A stretch of 64,000 nt of DNA from Ridgeia piscesae (GCA_025642075.2 JAODUO010001701.1:35001-99000); one strand, 5' to 3'. Shown: positions 33,708 to 46,296, numbered from the stretch's first letter. A program made the numbers and translations. Notes: generated by a model from the letters alone, not told the origin.

Positions 33708-34076
33708 CATATTATTTTGTGATGCATGTAAGTCAATATGATAACATTGTGCCAAAAGGGAATGAAACAACAACTACACCGAAAGGGGATGAAACAACAG
33801 CTACACTGAAAGGGAATGAAACAACAACTGCACCGAAGGCGGATGAAACAACAACTACACCGAAAAGGGATGAGACAACAAATACACTGAACCAGGTTGA
33901 GCCAACAACAACTATGCCAATAGGGGATGAGCAAACAACAACTCCACAGAAAGAAGATGAACCAACGACAACTACATCGGAAGGAAATCAGCCTACACCG
34001 AGCACAAAGAAAGGGAATGAGGTGCTTGAAAGGACTACAACAGAAGTTGACTTGACAATGTCTACAACAAAACAGG
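33708..34076 (+). CDS. Mucin exon, Thr/Lys/Glu-rich degenerate repeats
   Basis: 369 nt if the AG at 33706-33707 is the acceptor; that gives phase 1-1. The donor gtgagt at 34077 is strong. It encodes about ten degenerate units of the form P-K-G-N-E-T-T-T-T, with N-E-T sequons and many Thr. Unlike the 3951 exon the units have diverged (D-E-T-T, E-P-T-T-T). The start is less certain than the end; the acceptor lacks a good pyrimidine tract. Confidence 0.7.
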
Positions 34077-34189
34077 GTGAGTCTACAACATATACTTTGC
34101 AGAACAGCCTACATATAATTGTATGTATGTAGCAACACTGAGGGCTACTGCAAGTGTCCCATTGTTATCACAGCTGGAGTCTAGTGGTG

Positions 34190-34500
34190 TAGTGGCACAG
34201 TGCAGGGCTGCAGACAAAGGCTTCCACAGTTGAATCATCTCCAACCATTTCTAATATTTATATGAGCTTGTATCTTTGTTGCTCTAGGTCGCTTAGCTGC
34301 ATGAATGAATACCTAGCTGTAGACAACCGGCTGTTTGTTTACGAATAGTCTTTAAGCAGTGACTGTGGATGGCTGCAAAATATCACGATCTCTAGATATG
34401 GTGTTTGGTTGAACAGGTCTGCCGGAGAGTAAAGTGAAATTGCCATGAGAGTTCCTACTGACTGGACACGATGCTATCTGAAGACGTATAATTTAATTAA
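34190..34500 (+). mobile_element. Possible diverged SINE
   Basis: A tRNA-like head (gtggtgtagtggcacagtgc) and body words matching the SINEs at 41059, 42550 and 46422 (gaatgaatacctagctgtagac, aacaggtctgccgg..agtaaagtg). Poorly conserved tail. Confidence 0.45.
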
Positions 34501-34637
34501 TTTCGTACTCTCCATGTATTAACAATGAAAATAGCAAAATGTCTTTCTGTGTCTGCTTAGTGAAACAAACTGCTCAGTTAATAAAGGATTTTATTTTTGA
34601 TAACATGGATTATTTGCTGCTCCCTTCCTTTGGTTAG

Positions 34638-34752
34638 ATGTCAGTGGATGTGGGAGTAATCCATGTGTGAATGGAGCGACATGTGTCAAGTGACGGCAGT
34701 GGACACAACTGCATGTGTGTGGCAGGGTACACTGGCAATACGTGTGAGACCG
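34638..34752 (+). pseudogene. EGF exon with one-base insertion
   Basis: 115 nt instead of 114, with acceptor ttggttag and donor gtaggt. It reads V-S-G-C-G-S-N-P-C-V-N-G-A-T-C in frame, then an extra base near 34690 gives a TGA. The downstream half (N-C-M-C-V-A-G-Y-T-G-N-T-C-E-T) continues in the next frame. It must be skipped, or the base is a sequencing error. Confidence 0.8.
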
Positions 34753-35889
34753 GTAGGTTTGCTTTCTGTTAGCATGAATTATAACATATGTACATGCATA
34801 CATATATTTATATTAGTGCTGGTTCGATACTAGGTTTTGTTCGATACCTGAATTTTTTTTCGATACTCAGTACTTACGTTGTAATTAAGTCTAATTTTCA
34901 CATAGAACACAGTTCCCATTAAAAGCACAGTATGCAACAGAAGTAGTGCTGGTTAGATATCAGAATTCTTCGATACCGATCGATATATTACTGGTTCGAT
35001 ACCAGAATTCTTCGATACCGATCGATATATTACTGGTTCAAATACCACAATTCTTCAATACCAATCGATATATTACTGGTTTGATACCAGCATTCTTCGA
35101 TATCAATAGATACCAGATTGTTAGTCGATACTCGAAATTTACCTTATAAGTATAATTCAGTACAGTAGAGATCTCCAAAGAAACACTACTATCCACTTAG
35201 ACTAATGCCACAGAAACACACAAAATGTTTCACTTGTAGGGAAATATGTGATAATTTTAGTAATGCAAACAATGATTAATATGCAATTTTCAATTTATGT
35301 AAGTACACAAACAACAGTTTCAACATAATTGTTACTGTTGTAAAACTAATAGGTAACTGTAATATAATATTAAAACAATAAAGACAACTGCAATAAAATA
35401 CCTAGTGACAAATAAATTAATGAATTGCACTGAATTATTTAAAATTAATAACAGTACTTCACCCCAGCTGTTTGTAAATACACTTTAATATAGCAGCTTA
35501 ATTTCAAGTCAATGTGTCTCCTAAAATGACCATCAACAAATACAGCTGAAACAAATGAAACATACAAATAATATGTTATTATTATATAAAAACACCCATC
35601 ACTTATAATAGTGTCACTGCCAGCACAGCTGAACATTCACTGTTATAACGTTTTTATTATTAATTGTATCGTAAAGATATTTGTGATTTAGCATCAAAAC
35701 TGTATAGATGATTACAATAAAATAACACTAATTAATAATAGAAAAAATATTAATTAAAATTACAATTGTACTTCCCAGGTCACCAACCAATATTTTTAAA
35801 ATATAAAACTTAAATTACCACGTTATCAAGTACACATAACAAGCCCCATAATGTTTTTGCAACTGTTTTTAAGAACAGGTCAGTTTCTT

Positions 35890-35985
35890 CCTCTGCCTCT
35901 GCCTCTGCCTCTGCCTCTGCCTCTGCCTCTGCCTCTGCCTCTGCCTCTGCCTCTGCCTCTGCCTCTGCCTCTGCCTCTGCCTCTG
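35890..35985. repeat. (CTCTGC)n hexamer
   Basis: About 16 tandem hexamers inside the hAT element. The relative at 57120-57140 has only one or two, so it expanded in this copy. Confidence 0.93.
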
Positions 35986-36360
35986 CCAGTGGTGAACCTG
36001 TTTGGCCAGTGCCAATGTCACAGTGACAGTAGATGCAGTAAGCGAATTGTTATCGTTACTCAGTCACGTCGTATATGTCACTTCTTGACACTGTGGCCGC
36101 AGTTATTTAGTATATTCGTCAACCGATGGTGATTCGCTTTGAATGTAACTTGATGTCCATTGCTTGCTCATTTTCGAATATTTCGTCAGCGGCATAGCTA
36201 ACCGTACGCACGTGCTTTCACATCAATAAGGCAATCATAAAATGCCCACTTCAAATGGTGGTCAGAGAATGCCCAGATCTATCTTCAAAGCCTATGACTA
36301 CAAAAACATCATCATTCACTTCGAATAATTTGTCAAAATTCCGAAAATATTGTATTAAGT

Positions 36361-37321
36361 TTCTAGAGCATGTGCCCGGAACAAGTGGCTACTGTCTCCT
36401 GTAGCATATCCTGGCAATGCAGCAACCAGGCAAATATTAATTAACTGGAAACAATTCATCTATGTTTTAACGTCTGTGTGGGCTAGTATTACAAGATTAG
36501 AAGCTAAAGCTGGCATGAACAACAAAACCAAACTTCAGTCGTTCTGTGATATGGGCCAGTCATGCCAATGCACTGTACACATTCAAGTTTGCCTTCACAG
36601 TTGAAGTATCTGTTCTGGAATATATGGAAGCCAGAAACTACTTGTTGTCAATCCAAAGGTTTGACTTCATCATCACATTGGTAACGATTGAGCATGTACT
36701 CCAAAGTCTGCTTCCTCTGACACATTTGTACAAGCCAAACAATGTTACCTAGTGGAGGCAGCAAAGGAAGCAGATACTGTCGTCTCCCAGCTGCAACCAG
36801 AGCGGGCAGATCACGAAGTGTGGAATACATTATAGAAGGCGCTGTGTGTTTGGTAGCAAAATTTGAAGTTCAACTGAGCAATCCGTGCTGGAAAACAAAG
36901 ACAGCTAAAATGTTCCCACTTCCACATCATGTCTACTGGAAGAAGGCAATTTACCAACCATTCATGGACCACTTGCTGCAGGAAATGAACACATGACTGT
37001 CAGTGGCTGAAGGTCACTACATGGCTCAGTACATCGCACGGAAACAACTGGTGTATCTGACACCAGAGAGAACAGTCCAGCAGTACACTCGACAACATGG
37101 TTCAAGATATCAATCCTGACCTAAACCCCAACATGTACACCGCAGTCATCATACTGATGGCAGAGTGATCTTTCAGTGCAATGTGGCATCTCATGAATTA
37201 TCTGTGCTCTACAATGACAACTGAGGGCATGTCGGGACAGGCCTTACACATCCACGAGGACATAGAGTTTGATGCTGAATGCATCATTCGTCAGTTCAGT
37301 CGTCAAAAAACAGGCGCTTAG
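36361..37321 (+). pseudogene. Decayed hAT transposase
   Basis: Frame-broken. The C-terminal hAT dimerisation region is recognisable at 37169-37321: SFSAMWHLMNYLCSTMT, then L-H-I-H-E-D-I and a TAG at 37319. A TGA at 37166-37168 lies directly before S-F-S-A, and other stops and shifts lie upstream. An earlier piece at 36546-36752 (L-E-Y-M-E-A-R-N-Y) is open. Inactive. Confidence 0.75.
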
Positions 37322-38757
37322 CCCTATTATTCCACCCCGAATGAAGGGGGAGAATAGCAACTGAACTGATGTTGAATACAATGCAGACTCATAAATAAAA
37401 CATACAATTTACATTATTACGTTATGTGGGATTATGATTAAAAACTTTTAACAATTGCAAAGTGTTAGCTTTCCGTAATTACTATGATGAGTAGACCTAC
37501 ATAGCTTATTTTGATGCATACAATATACCTAGTCATTGTAACATAACTTTTCCCACTGAGTTTTTATGTTATTATGAACACAATAACAAATTATTATTGT
37601 CTATTATGCAGCACATTCAAATATATGCTATGTATAATATCGTATATTAACCGTTCAAGTCCACAGCTTTTTCAACACGTTTCACGCAATAAGAATAATG
37701 TGTAGTTTTTAATTTACTCCTTAGCATTTTCTGTTTACGTATGCTATAGTGTGACTTAAAACTCATTACATTTCAACAGCATTGGTCGACACACATGCTA
37801 CACAACATTCTGGAGTTCCAGACCCTCATGACAGAATTTAGATTAATATCATTAATTAATGCTTCCACATGTATTTATGCCTAGCTACGCCCCTGGACGT
37901 TGTTCACGACGTCGACAACGTCGACATGCCGTACGATGAAAGTTGATCATCACGTTTTCATAGCTACTTGATTGGTGACATGTTTCGTCAAATTTGATGT
38001 ATTTCCCCGCTATCTTTGAGACGTTTCTAGCATAGCAGACAGTCTTTGTTGGAAAAGTGCCAAATTAGCGATGAACGTTGCGACTTGTTGTCATTCGTCT
38101 TAGTTGTGGGTGTCATGTACGGCAAATGGTGGCGCCACCAAACGGAACCCGGATAAACAAAGCCTCCACATCGCGCTCGAATAATTATTTATATTAACAA
38201 TATTATTATTAAACTTGTTTCATAAATACTAGTGCGTGCAATAAACACTCTATAAAAATGCTGTAGGATGTGTGTTTTTGTATGCATAACCGTAAGTAAA
38301 GTAGGGAGGAAGATGGCATGCTAGTGTCACCAGACGAGAGCGTCACATACAAACCTTGGTTTGGATAACGAGGCTAAGCGAAGTCTGACCTAGGCTAAGA
38401 TCGCACAAAGAAAACAGTTATTATACTGACTAACTCTACAATAAAGTTTTAGCAAACAATTCACATTGTATGTTATAGTTTTAAAAAAAACAACCACGCC
38501 CAAGTCATTTTAGGCTGCGAAGCGCTGTAGTGATAGCGCCCGTAAAAAACGTCGTTATCAACAACGATGTTGCGTCTTCGCATCGACATTGTCGAATGGA
38601 CTTGATGTCAAGTATCGAAATATCGAAGGTATCGAACATTGGGCGTTCGATACCAAAAATATCGAAGTATCGCGATACCACTAAATATCAGTATCGAACT
38701 TTTGCAAGTATCGCGATACTTCGATATATCGAATATCGAACCAGCACTAATTTATAT

Positions 38758-39559
38758 ATATTATTTATGTATCCTACTACAGAGAAAGTTAACTGTGCCT
38801 ATGTGTGGCCGTAGCTTGTTTGGTGCAACAATATAAAAACTTGACAAAAGTGTGTAAAAGGGCAGATCACCTTATGGTGATCAAAATCATATAACTGTTG
38901 TATGCTTTATATGTTGTATGCTTTGTGTGTGTGTGTGTGTGTTTGTGTATATATATGTGTGTGTGTGCATGCACGCATATACAAAAGAAACACTTAAACA
39001 TGTTAAAGAGGCATTAGAAAAATGACGTACAAATATTACTGATAAAATTATGGAAGTTATAAAGATGGGTTGGAAATAATAAAGACTACAACAGTTATAA
39101 AGAAGCACTAAACAAGTTATAACATGAATTATAAATTTAAAGCGAAGAATCAACAACAGAAAAGCATGCTTTAACTGGCATCTCTTTTATGTTGTTATTC
39201 CAGTATTGAGGATAGCATGTTAGGGCGAATATTAAATAGGTTAATAGTCAGCTCAATTACATCTAAAGAAATGCAAACCAGTTTGCGTAAATGAATTAGC
39301 ATGCCTTAGGGGAAGCAAAATATAGACGTGTAGTTGTATCGGTTCTGTACAGGTATAGGTTCATCAATAAAATAATGTATTCTAGAAACTCTATTAAACC
39401 ATATTTCTAGTTATTCTACCAAAATGAATATTTGTAATCACACACATGAATGAGGTCAAATTACACATGAACACAATGTCGGCTAAAGGTTATCTGATGC
39501 ATGACTGTTCAATTGTAACTCTCCATTCTGTTGAAAACAATTGTTATTTCCCTCCGCAG
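38758..39559 (+). other. Intron, nothing recognised
   Basis: Contains a short GT-rich tract at 38924-38970. No exon seen. Confidence 0.5.
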
Positions 39560-39671
39560 ACATAGACGAGTGTGTCAACAACCCTTGCAAGAATGGAGCA
39601 ACCTGTAGGGATGAAGTCAACTCATACAACTGCGAGTGCAATGAAGGTTACACAGGAAAAGACTGAGACAG
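39560..39671 (+). pseudogene. EGF exon with two-base deletion and stop
   Basis: 112 nt with good acceptor (cctccgcag) and donor (gtatgt). It reads [16 protein letters not shown] through G-K-D, then TGTGAG is shortened to TGAG, removing the sixth cysteine and creating TGA. It would end the protein if spliced. Confidence 0.8.
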
Positions 39672-40242
39672 GTATGTATGTAATAGTTTCACATTTTCAA
39701 AATGAAAACTGCTGTGTTTAGTGACATTCGACCAGACAATGGGTTATAGGAACATACTTGTATAACCTCAAAGATCCTAGGGCGATGGCTTGTATAAAAA
39801 TAGGCCTAACTTGATGACTTTACAAAACGTAGCATTCCTTATATATCAAGGTCAGGTGTATCATTACTTGACAGATTCACAATTTATATCATCCTAAGAG
39901 TTTGTCTCATGACACTTGAAGAGTCCTGGAACACACAATTGTTAATGTTTAACTGGACCATCATGGAAGAAGATATACTACCCATAATGCCATCTAGATA
40001 ACACTAGGCAGAGATAACTGAAGCTATACTACACATAATTTCATCTAGATTACACTCGGCAGAGATAACTGAAGACCCAAGGACAGTTTCTAAATAATTG
40101 TTTGGAAAGTCACTGCACTAAAACTGGTTTTACGAAAGAAAAAATAAAATGTACACTCAGTGGTTAATTTGTTAATGCACACCATAAATACTACCCATCC
40201 ACATAACCATATACCCCTTCCCAGTCACACTCTCATCAAACC
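39672..40242 (+). other. Intron with a short tandem duplication
   Basis: Two near-copies of a word of about 50 bases near 39970 and 40025 (catctagat..acactaggcagagataactgaag). Otherwise unremarkable. Confidence 0.5.
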
Positions 40243-40249
40243 ATGTGTG

Positions 40250-40292
<43 letters not shown>

Positions 40293-40320
40293 ATGCGTAC
40301 GTGCGTACGTGCATGCATGC
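40243..40320. repeat. (GTGC)n microsatellite
   Basis: About 78 bases, with variants at the right end. Confidence 0.92.
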
Positions 40321-40424
40321 TTGCAAAATCAGCATCCATAGAGTGAGTGTTAGTACTTTAAAAACAAATTATATTGAAAATTATACAAAAACATAAACCA
40401 TGTTCTGCATTGGTTTATTCTCAG

Positions 40425-40538
40425 ATATCAATAAATGTCACTCTCATCCGTGTTTGAATGGAGCCACATGTCACGATCAGGTGAACGGGTACAGCTGCAT
40501 GTGCGCGTCAGGTTACACTGGAGGCTGGTGTGAGACAG
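40425..40538 (+). CDS. EGF exon 31, type I
   Basis: 114 nt, phase 1-1, acceptor attctcag, donor gtacgc. It encodes D-I-N-K-C-H-S-H-P-C-L-N-G-A-T-C and ends G-G-W-C-E-T. K replaces the calcium-ligand E before the first cysteine. Recent copy of, or source for, exon 32. Confidence 0.87.
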
Positions 40539-40669
40539 GTACGCTTGAAAACCACATAAGTGTCCTTTTATTGCCATTGTTACTATCATCCCATTTACTA
40601 GTAATAGTAGATGTAATAATATTACTAGTTTTATTATTTTGGGTCATTCATCTTTATTACAGTCAATAC

Positions 40670-41000
40670 AGTTATGACATCACCATAATCACTATGACCT
40701 CGTCATCGTCACCATAATACACATTTTCATCATCATCCCGTTATTCTAGTTATTCCGTTAGTTTCATGTTGTTATTCTTAGTGATACTAGTACTATTGCT
40801 ATGTCATAACTGTCATTATCACCATCATCAATGCCATCATTATCACCACTTCCATCATCTCAATTACGCTAATGCCATCAACATTAACCATCCGCACAAA
40901 CAAGCTTGTTGTCATCATTGTAATCATAGCCATCATCATAATCACCAACATATTATATACATTAACAATATTTCAGCATCATCATGACAATGTCCAACAC
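40670..41000. repeat. ATC/CAT-rich low-complexity intron
   Basis: Irregular CATCAT, CACCAT and TTATC words. The same material recurs at 42060-42470, 43240-43640, 44400-44860 and 46010-46240. Confidence 0.75.
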
Positions 41001-41058
41001 CTTGTTATCACACATGTATGTCATTGTGTATGTGTGTGTATACATGTGCATACATGTT

Positions 41059-41384
41059 TAATCGCAGTGGGTGAGCGGGGTAATGCTATATAGCCTCTCC
41101 ACTAAGAGAATCTGGGTTCGAGTACTGTGGTGTTAAAACCTTGGGCAATTTTTTTTACTCTACATTGCTCCAGTTGACTCAGCTATATACATGATTATAG
41201 ACAGAGGTGGGTATGTGTACGAGCAGCCTTTGCATATGGCTGGATGCTCCCCAGAGAAGTTGAGATGGTGTTTGATTGAACAGGTCTGTCGGGGAAGTAA
41301 AGTGTAAAAGTGCTTTGAGCAACCCTGAGGACTGGATACTGGACTATATAAGAACTTACTTTTACTTTATTTTAATCTAAACAA
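41059..41384 (+). mobile_element. tRNA-type SINE, copy 1
   Basis: Starts taatcgcagtgggtgagcgg, has a GGGTTCGAGTACT box-B-like word near 41112, a conserved body (tcacttcag-like and ctatagac words), and ends in gaggactgg..ctatataag followed by a CTTTA-like tail. Confidence 0.7.
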
Positions 41385-41492
41385 TTTACCTCCAAATTAC
41401 ATATGCAATTGTCATCATAACATAACCATATAACCCTTCCCATTTTTATTTTACCAAAACGTTAACCATGTTCTGCATTGGTTTATTCTTAG

Positions 41493-41606
41493 ATATAAAT
41501 GAATGTCACACTCATCCGTGTTTGAATGGAGCCACGTGTCACGATCAGGTGAACGGGTACAGCTGCACGTGCGCGTCAGGTTACACTGGAGGCAGGTGTG
41601 AGACAG
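41493..41606 (+). CDS. EGF exon 32, type I
   Basis: 114 nt, phase 1-1, acceptor tattcttag, donor gtacgc. It encodes D-I-N-E-C-H-T-H-P-C-L-N-G-A-T-C and ends G-G-R-C-E-T. Nearly identical to exon 31, including about 25 bases before and 150 after it. Confidence 0.88.
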
Positions 41607-41764
41607 GTACGCTAAAAAACCACATAAGGGTCCTTTTATTGCCATTGTTACTATCATCACATTTACTAGTAATAGTAGATGTAATAATATTACTAGTTTC
41701 ATTATTTTGGGTCATTCATCTTTATTACAGTCATAACTCATTTGCTGTCCTGGTTTATTTTCAG

Positions 41765-41878
41765 ATAACAACGAGTGTTACTCTCATCCGTGTATGAATG
41801 GAGCCTCGTGTGTCGATATGGTGAACGCTTACAACTGCACGTGCGCATCAGGTTTCACCGGTGATAGCTGTGAGACAG
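41765..41878 (+). CDS. EGF exon 33, type J
   Basis: 114 nt, phase 1-1, acceptor attttcag, donor gtatgc. It encodes [16 protein letters not shown] and ends G-D-S-C-E-T. Only 158 bp after exon 32. Confidence 0.88.
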
Positions 41879-42549
41879 GTATGCTTGAAAACAACTGCAT
41901 TTTTAGTGACTGATATCCATCAACCCTTTTGTATTAAAGCGCCTGATAATTATTATTGTTATTGTCATCTTTAGCATCATCAGATATATTACTACTAATT
42001 ATTATTTATTTACATTACATTCAGTACAGTAATCACATAATCATCATAATAATCATTAGTCATCATCACTACAATAATCAGTGTCGTCATCATAATGCTA
42101 TTCTGATGTTTATACAGTTATGACATTACCATAATCACTAAGACCTCGTCATCGTCACCGTAATACTTATTTTCATCATCATCCTGTTATTCTTGTTATT
42201 CTGTTAGTTTCACCACCACATTAATTTTCACATGTTGTTATTCTTAGTGATACTAGTACTATTGCTATGTCATCACTGTCATTATCACCATCACCAATGC
42301 CATCTTTATCATCACCACCAATATCTCAGTTACACTAATGCCATCAACATTAACCATCTGCACAAGCAACACATTCTTGTCGTCATCATTGTAATCATTT
42401 CCATCATCATATTCACCAACATATATACATTGGCATCATTTCATCATCATCATCATGACAAGGACCAACACCTCGTAATCACACATATGTCCACTGCGCA
42501 CATGTGTCTTTGTGTATGTGTGTGCGTACATATGTGTATGTGTACATGC

Positions 42550-42860
42550 TTAATCGCAATGGCTCGGGGGTAGTGCTTCAGACATGGACTAAGAAGACCC
42601 GGCTTTGAATCCTGCGCTGCGGTGTTAAAATCTTGGACAAGTTATTTCACTCTACATTGCTTCAGTTCACTCAGCTGAATAAACGAGTACCTGGCTATAG
42701 ACTGAGGTGGATATGTGTATGAGCAGCCTTCGCGCATTAATTGTAGCATACAGAGAAGTTGAGATGGTGTTTGATTTAACAGGTCTGTCAGGGAAGTAAT
42801 GTGTAAAAGTGCTTTGAGCAGGCCTGAGGACTGGTTACTGCGCTATATAAGTACTTACTT
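42550..42860 (+). mobile_element. tRNA-type SINE, copy 2
   Basis: Best preserved copy. Head taatcgcaatggctcggggg, box-B-like GGCTTTGAATCCTG, body, and 3' end gaggactggttactgcgctatataagtacttac running into (CTTTA)n. Confidence 0.75.
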
Positions 42861-42966
42861 TACTTTACTTTACTTTACTTTACTTTACTTTACTTTACTT
42901 TACTTTACTTTACTTTACTTTACTTTACTTTACTTTACTTTACTTTACTTTACTTTACTTTACTTT
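42848..42966. repeat. (CTTTA)n pentamer tail
   Basis: About 23 pentamers directly after the SINE end. It probably grew from the SINE tail. Confidence 0.93.
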
Positions 42967-43149
42967 AGTCTATTTAAATCTACTTTAATCTACTTTAATC
43001 TACACAATTTACCTCCAAATAACGTATGTAATTTGATGTAAATTCCTGTAGGAAACCTAGCTGCAACAGTTTTTTAAAACTTTTTCAAATAATTTTTTTG
43101 AAAATTGTGCACCTCACTGTAACAAAGTTCTATGCTGGTTTATTTTCAG

Positions 43150-43202
43150 AGGTCAACGAATGTGACTCGTCCATGTATGCATAGTGCCACGTGTCACCCT
43201 GA
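43150..43202 (+). pseudogene. Truncated type I/J EGF exon relic
   Basis: After ttttcag it reads V-N-E-C-D, then small deletions shift the frame through the words for P-C-M-H-S-A-T-C-H. The rest of the module and the donor are missing. Confidence 0.65.
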
Positions 43203-43734
43203 GAAAAAAGTGTCCTTTTATTGTTATCATTAGTACCAACACATACTAAGAGTGATAAGAAGTGATAATAGTAATGATAATAGTATCAATTATTATTGCT
43301 ATTATTACATTATGTTATTTATCTTCATTATATTCAATACAGTTATCATGTCATCACCTAATCACTAGGATATTTATTGTTGTCATCATCACCTCAGTGT
43401 CATCACCATTGTAATCATGTATTAGTAGTAGTAATAGTAGTAGTAATAGCGTTATGATATCCTCACTACCACCATAACCATGATCAACAAGCCTTGTGCA
43501 CCAGCAGCACTTTTACTAATATTGTCACCTTCATCCGTTGTTGTCATCAATGCCGTTATCATTATAATCATCATCGTTATCATTATAATCATAGTCTTTA
43601 TTGGCTGTATCATAATAATCATCACATTATATTATCATCATTTTAGTATTGTGATTGCTGCCTCACACAAAGTACACAGGAATGCAAGCAACTGTGCATG
43701 TGTGTGTTAAATGCATGCATATGTGCCTGCCTAA

Positions 43735-44092
43735 TCTACACGACTTCTTTCTGGATATTTTCCGCGCCTGTAGACAGATCTGCTAGACTGTCTGCGCCTT
43801 ATAGACTCATTTGAACTGTTTAAGTCTAATTTAAAAACAGATCTTTTTAAGGCCACATTTGTAAACTTCTTGATGTGTAATGTAATGAGTTTGTTTTAAC
43901 TATGATTATAGTTTCTAAAATAACTGTTGTATCTTTTTTATTAATTACTAACTTATTAATATATTCTATTATTCATTTATTATTTCATTTATTAATTTAT
44001 TGCTGATATTTTAGGTTATACATTACAATTCTTAGAAGCTTTATATTCTGGATATACTGCACTTTCTAAATAAAATTATTATCATATAGTGA
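43735..44092 (+). mobile_element. Possible LINE 3' end
   Basis: Reads near 43801-43870 like a retrotransposon ORF terminus (D-S-F-E-L-F-K-S-N-L-K-T-D-L-F-K), followed by an AT-rich 3' region ending taaataaaattattat. No upstream reverse transcriptase. Confidence 0.4.
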
Positions 44093-44207
44093 ATGTGATT
44101 CTGTTAAAATTCCATGAGAAACAACAGTGTTTTAAAAAGTTTGCTGCTAATCTTTTGAAAAACGTGCCCTTAATCATAACTCATTTGCTGTCCTGGTTTA
44201 TTTTCAG

Positions 44208-44321
44208 ATAACAACGAGTGTTACTCTCATCCGTGTATGAATGGAGCCTCGTGTGTCGATATGGTGAACGCTTACAACTGCACGTGCGCATCAGGTTTCA
44301 CCGGTGATAGATGTGAGACAG
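44208..44321 (+). CDS. EGF exon 34, type J
   Basis: 114 nt, phase 1-1, acceptor attttcag, donor gtatgc. Identical to exon 33 except R for S in G-D-R-C. Intron flanks match as well (44176-44565 against 41731-42115), so the copy is recent. Confidence 0.88.
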
Positions 44322-44871
44322 GTATGCTTGAAAACAACTGCATTTTTAGTGACTGATATCCATCAACCCTTTTGTATTAAAGCGCCTGATAATTATTATT
44401 GTTATTGTCATCTTTAGCATCATCAGATATATTACTACTAATTATTATTATTATTTATTTACATTACATTCAGTACAGCAATCACACAATCATCATAATA
44501 ATCATTAGTCATCATCACTACAATAATCAGTGTCGTCATCATAATGCTATTCTGATGTTTATACTAGTGTCATCACTATTGTAACGCCATTATTGTTAGT
44601 ACTAGTAGTAGTAATAGTGTCACCATGATCGTCACCATTATTGTCATCATCATTATCATCACCATCACACTAATACCGTCATCTTTATTCACTTACTATT
44701 AAAGATATTATGAGCATCGCAATCATCGTAGGCATCATTACCTTTATCATCATAATCATCAATATATTACATTCATCAACATCCTTATCCTTAATCTGCT
44801 ATGTCCACCATATCATTATCACCATTGCAATCATCATCATCGTATCAACAACATTTACATAATTGTCTTAA

Positions 44872-45987
44872 CTCTACTGCGCAGACCGTCCAAAACCGCC
44901 CAACCCCTCGTACGCGCAGACCGTCTAAAACCGCCCACTAAATTCACAGTTCGTGGGCCTTTCGTTTACCACGATCAGATCCTTCTTTTACATTAACCAG
45001 CCAACTCAAACTCTATGTAGGTCACGGAAACGTGCTGTCGCCATCTTGTGAAAATAAAATTAGTTTGTGAATCAAGAGAGTTTATTTGGAAGGATGTTGA
45101 GGTGCGTTCGTCTAGTTGACCTGCGGCATCGTGTGGCATTTGGCGGATTTTTCTGAGATCATTTCTCGACGATTTCGAGTCGGATATCGATGTTTGCAAC
45201 GTGAATAATGTCGACAGCGATTGCGGAGACCCTGTTATCGTCCATTTATGTTGTCTGTGCGACTTTTCGTTGTTGAGATGCAAAAAAGATGACCCGTCGG
45301 CGGCATGTTCATTTCGCCGATATGCAGCCATTTTGTTGATCGGATCACCGTCCGTACTAGATTTAGTTTATTTAGTTTAGGGTATTTTATTAATGTGCAT
45401 TATGGTCACATTGATGCTGATAAAGGAGCATCTATTTGTAAAAGGATTGTGCTATCTTTAGTTATTCGAGTGTTGATTTTACATAGGAAAAGAACATTCC
45501 ATTCAGCAATATGATCGGTAAACGATAGCCATTTTGTAAATTATGGCATGATTGTTTCTTCAGTCACGTTGGCATTGTTTACAAAAACAATTATAATTTG
45601 AAAACTAACCATCAAAATTGGATAAATGTTTTACTTTGATGAAAGTAACATATATGGCTACATTAGATTTCACAGGATCACTGTGGTGTGTTCTAAGAAT
45701 TTGTTATATGAAGCATGATGAAGTTGCTTATTTATTTTTTCATCATAATTCTTGAAGTTTGCTTCAAGATCTGAACTGTAATTGATTGCAACACAGAAAT
45801 TTTAATAACACATTTTATTCACACATTCATTCCATACATAGTGCAATTAATTTCATATATTTTCATGCAACGGTTGTCGTGTTATCAAAATTTTAATGCA
45901 AGCAACAAACAGCGTAATTCTCAGATGGCTTCCATCTTAAAATTGTCTGCACTGTAAAATATGAAGGGACTTCTACCTAGTAAAGAA
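44872..45987 (+). mobile_element. piggyBac-like non-autonomous element, copy 2
   Basis: About 1,116 bp, flanked by TTAA at 44868-44871 and 45988-45991. Ends are CTCTACTGCGCAGAC and an eroded complement. Same interior as copy 1, including the conserved 69-codon frame at 45305. Confidence 0.8.
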
Positions 45988-46296
45988 TTAACTACAACAG
46001 TCATCACATCCATCACTTTCATGGTGCATTGATAATTGCTTAATATCAGTCTCCATCACAACCTATTTATGGTTTCAACAATTTGTTTGCCATTATCATG
46101 GTCAACATCACTAGTTGTTTGTCACCGTCACCAAGTATATTACCTTCATCATCATCATCACCATCACCATCGGCATTGTCTCCTTAAGCATCCACCTGAC
46201 TAGTTAATCACCATAATCATCATCATTACCATCATACATAGGTTTAGCATAATTGGTGAAGCACAAAAAAAACACTTATTATAAATAGATTAATAC

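Larger units (their letters stand above)
34814..38749 (+). mobile_element. hAT transposon with perfect 8-bp target site duplication
   Basis: 3,936 bp bounded by TAGTGCTGGTTCGATA and its exact complement, flanked on both sides by ATTTATAT (34806-34813 and 38750-38757). Eight-base duplications and a TAG/CAG-type end define hAT elements. Both subterminal zones are arrays of TCGATA motifs; the left has about three tandem repeats at 34950-35115. It contains a decayed transposase at 36361-37321. Confidence 0.88.
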
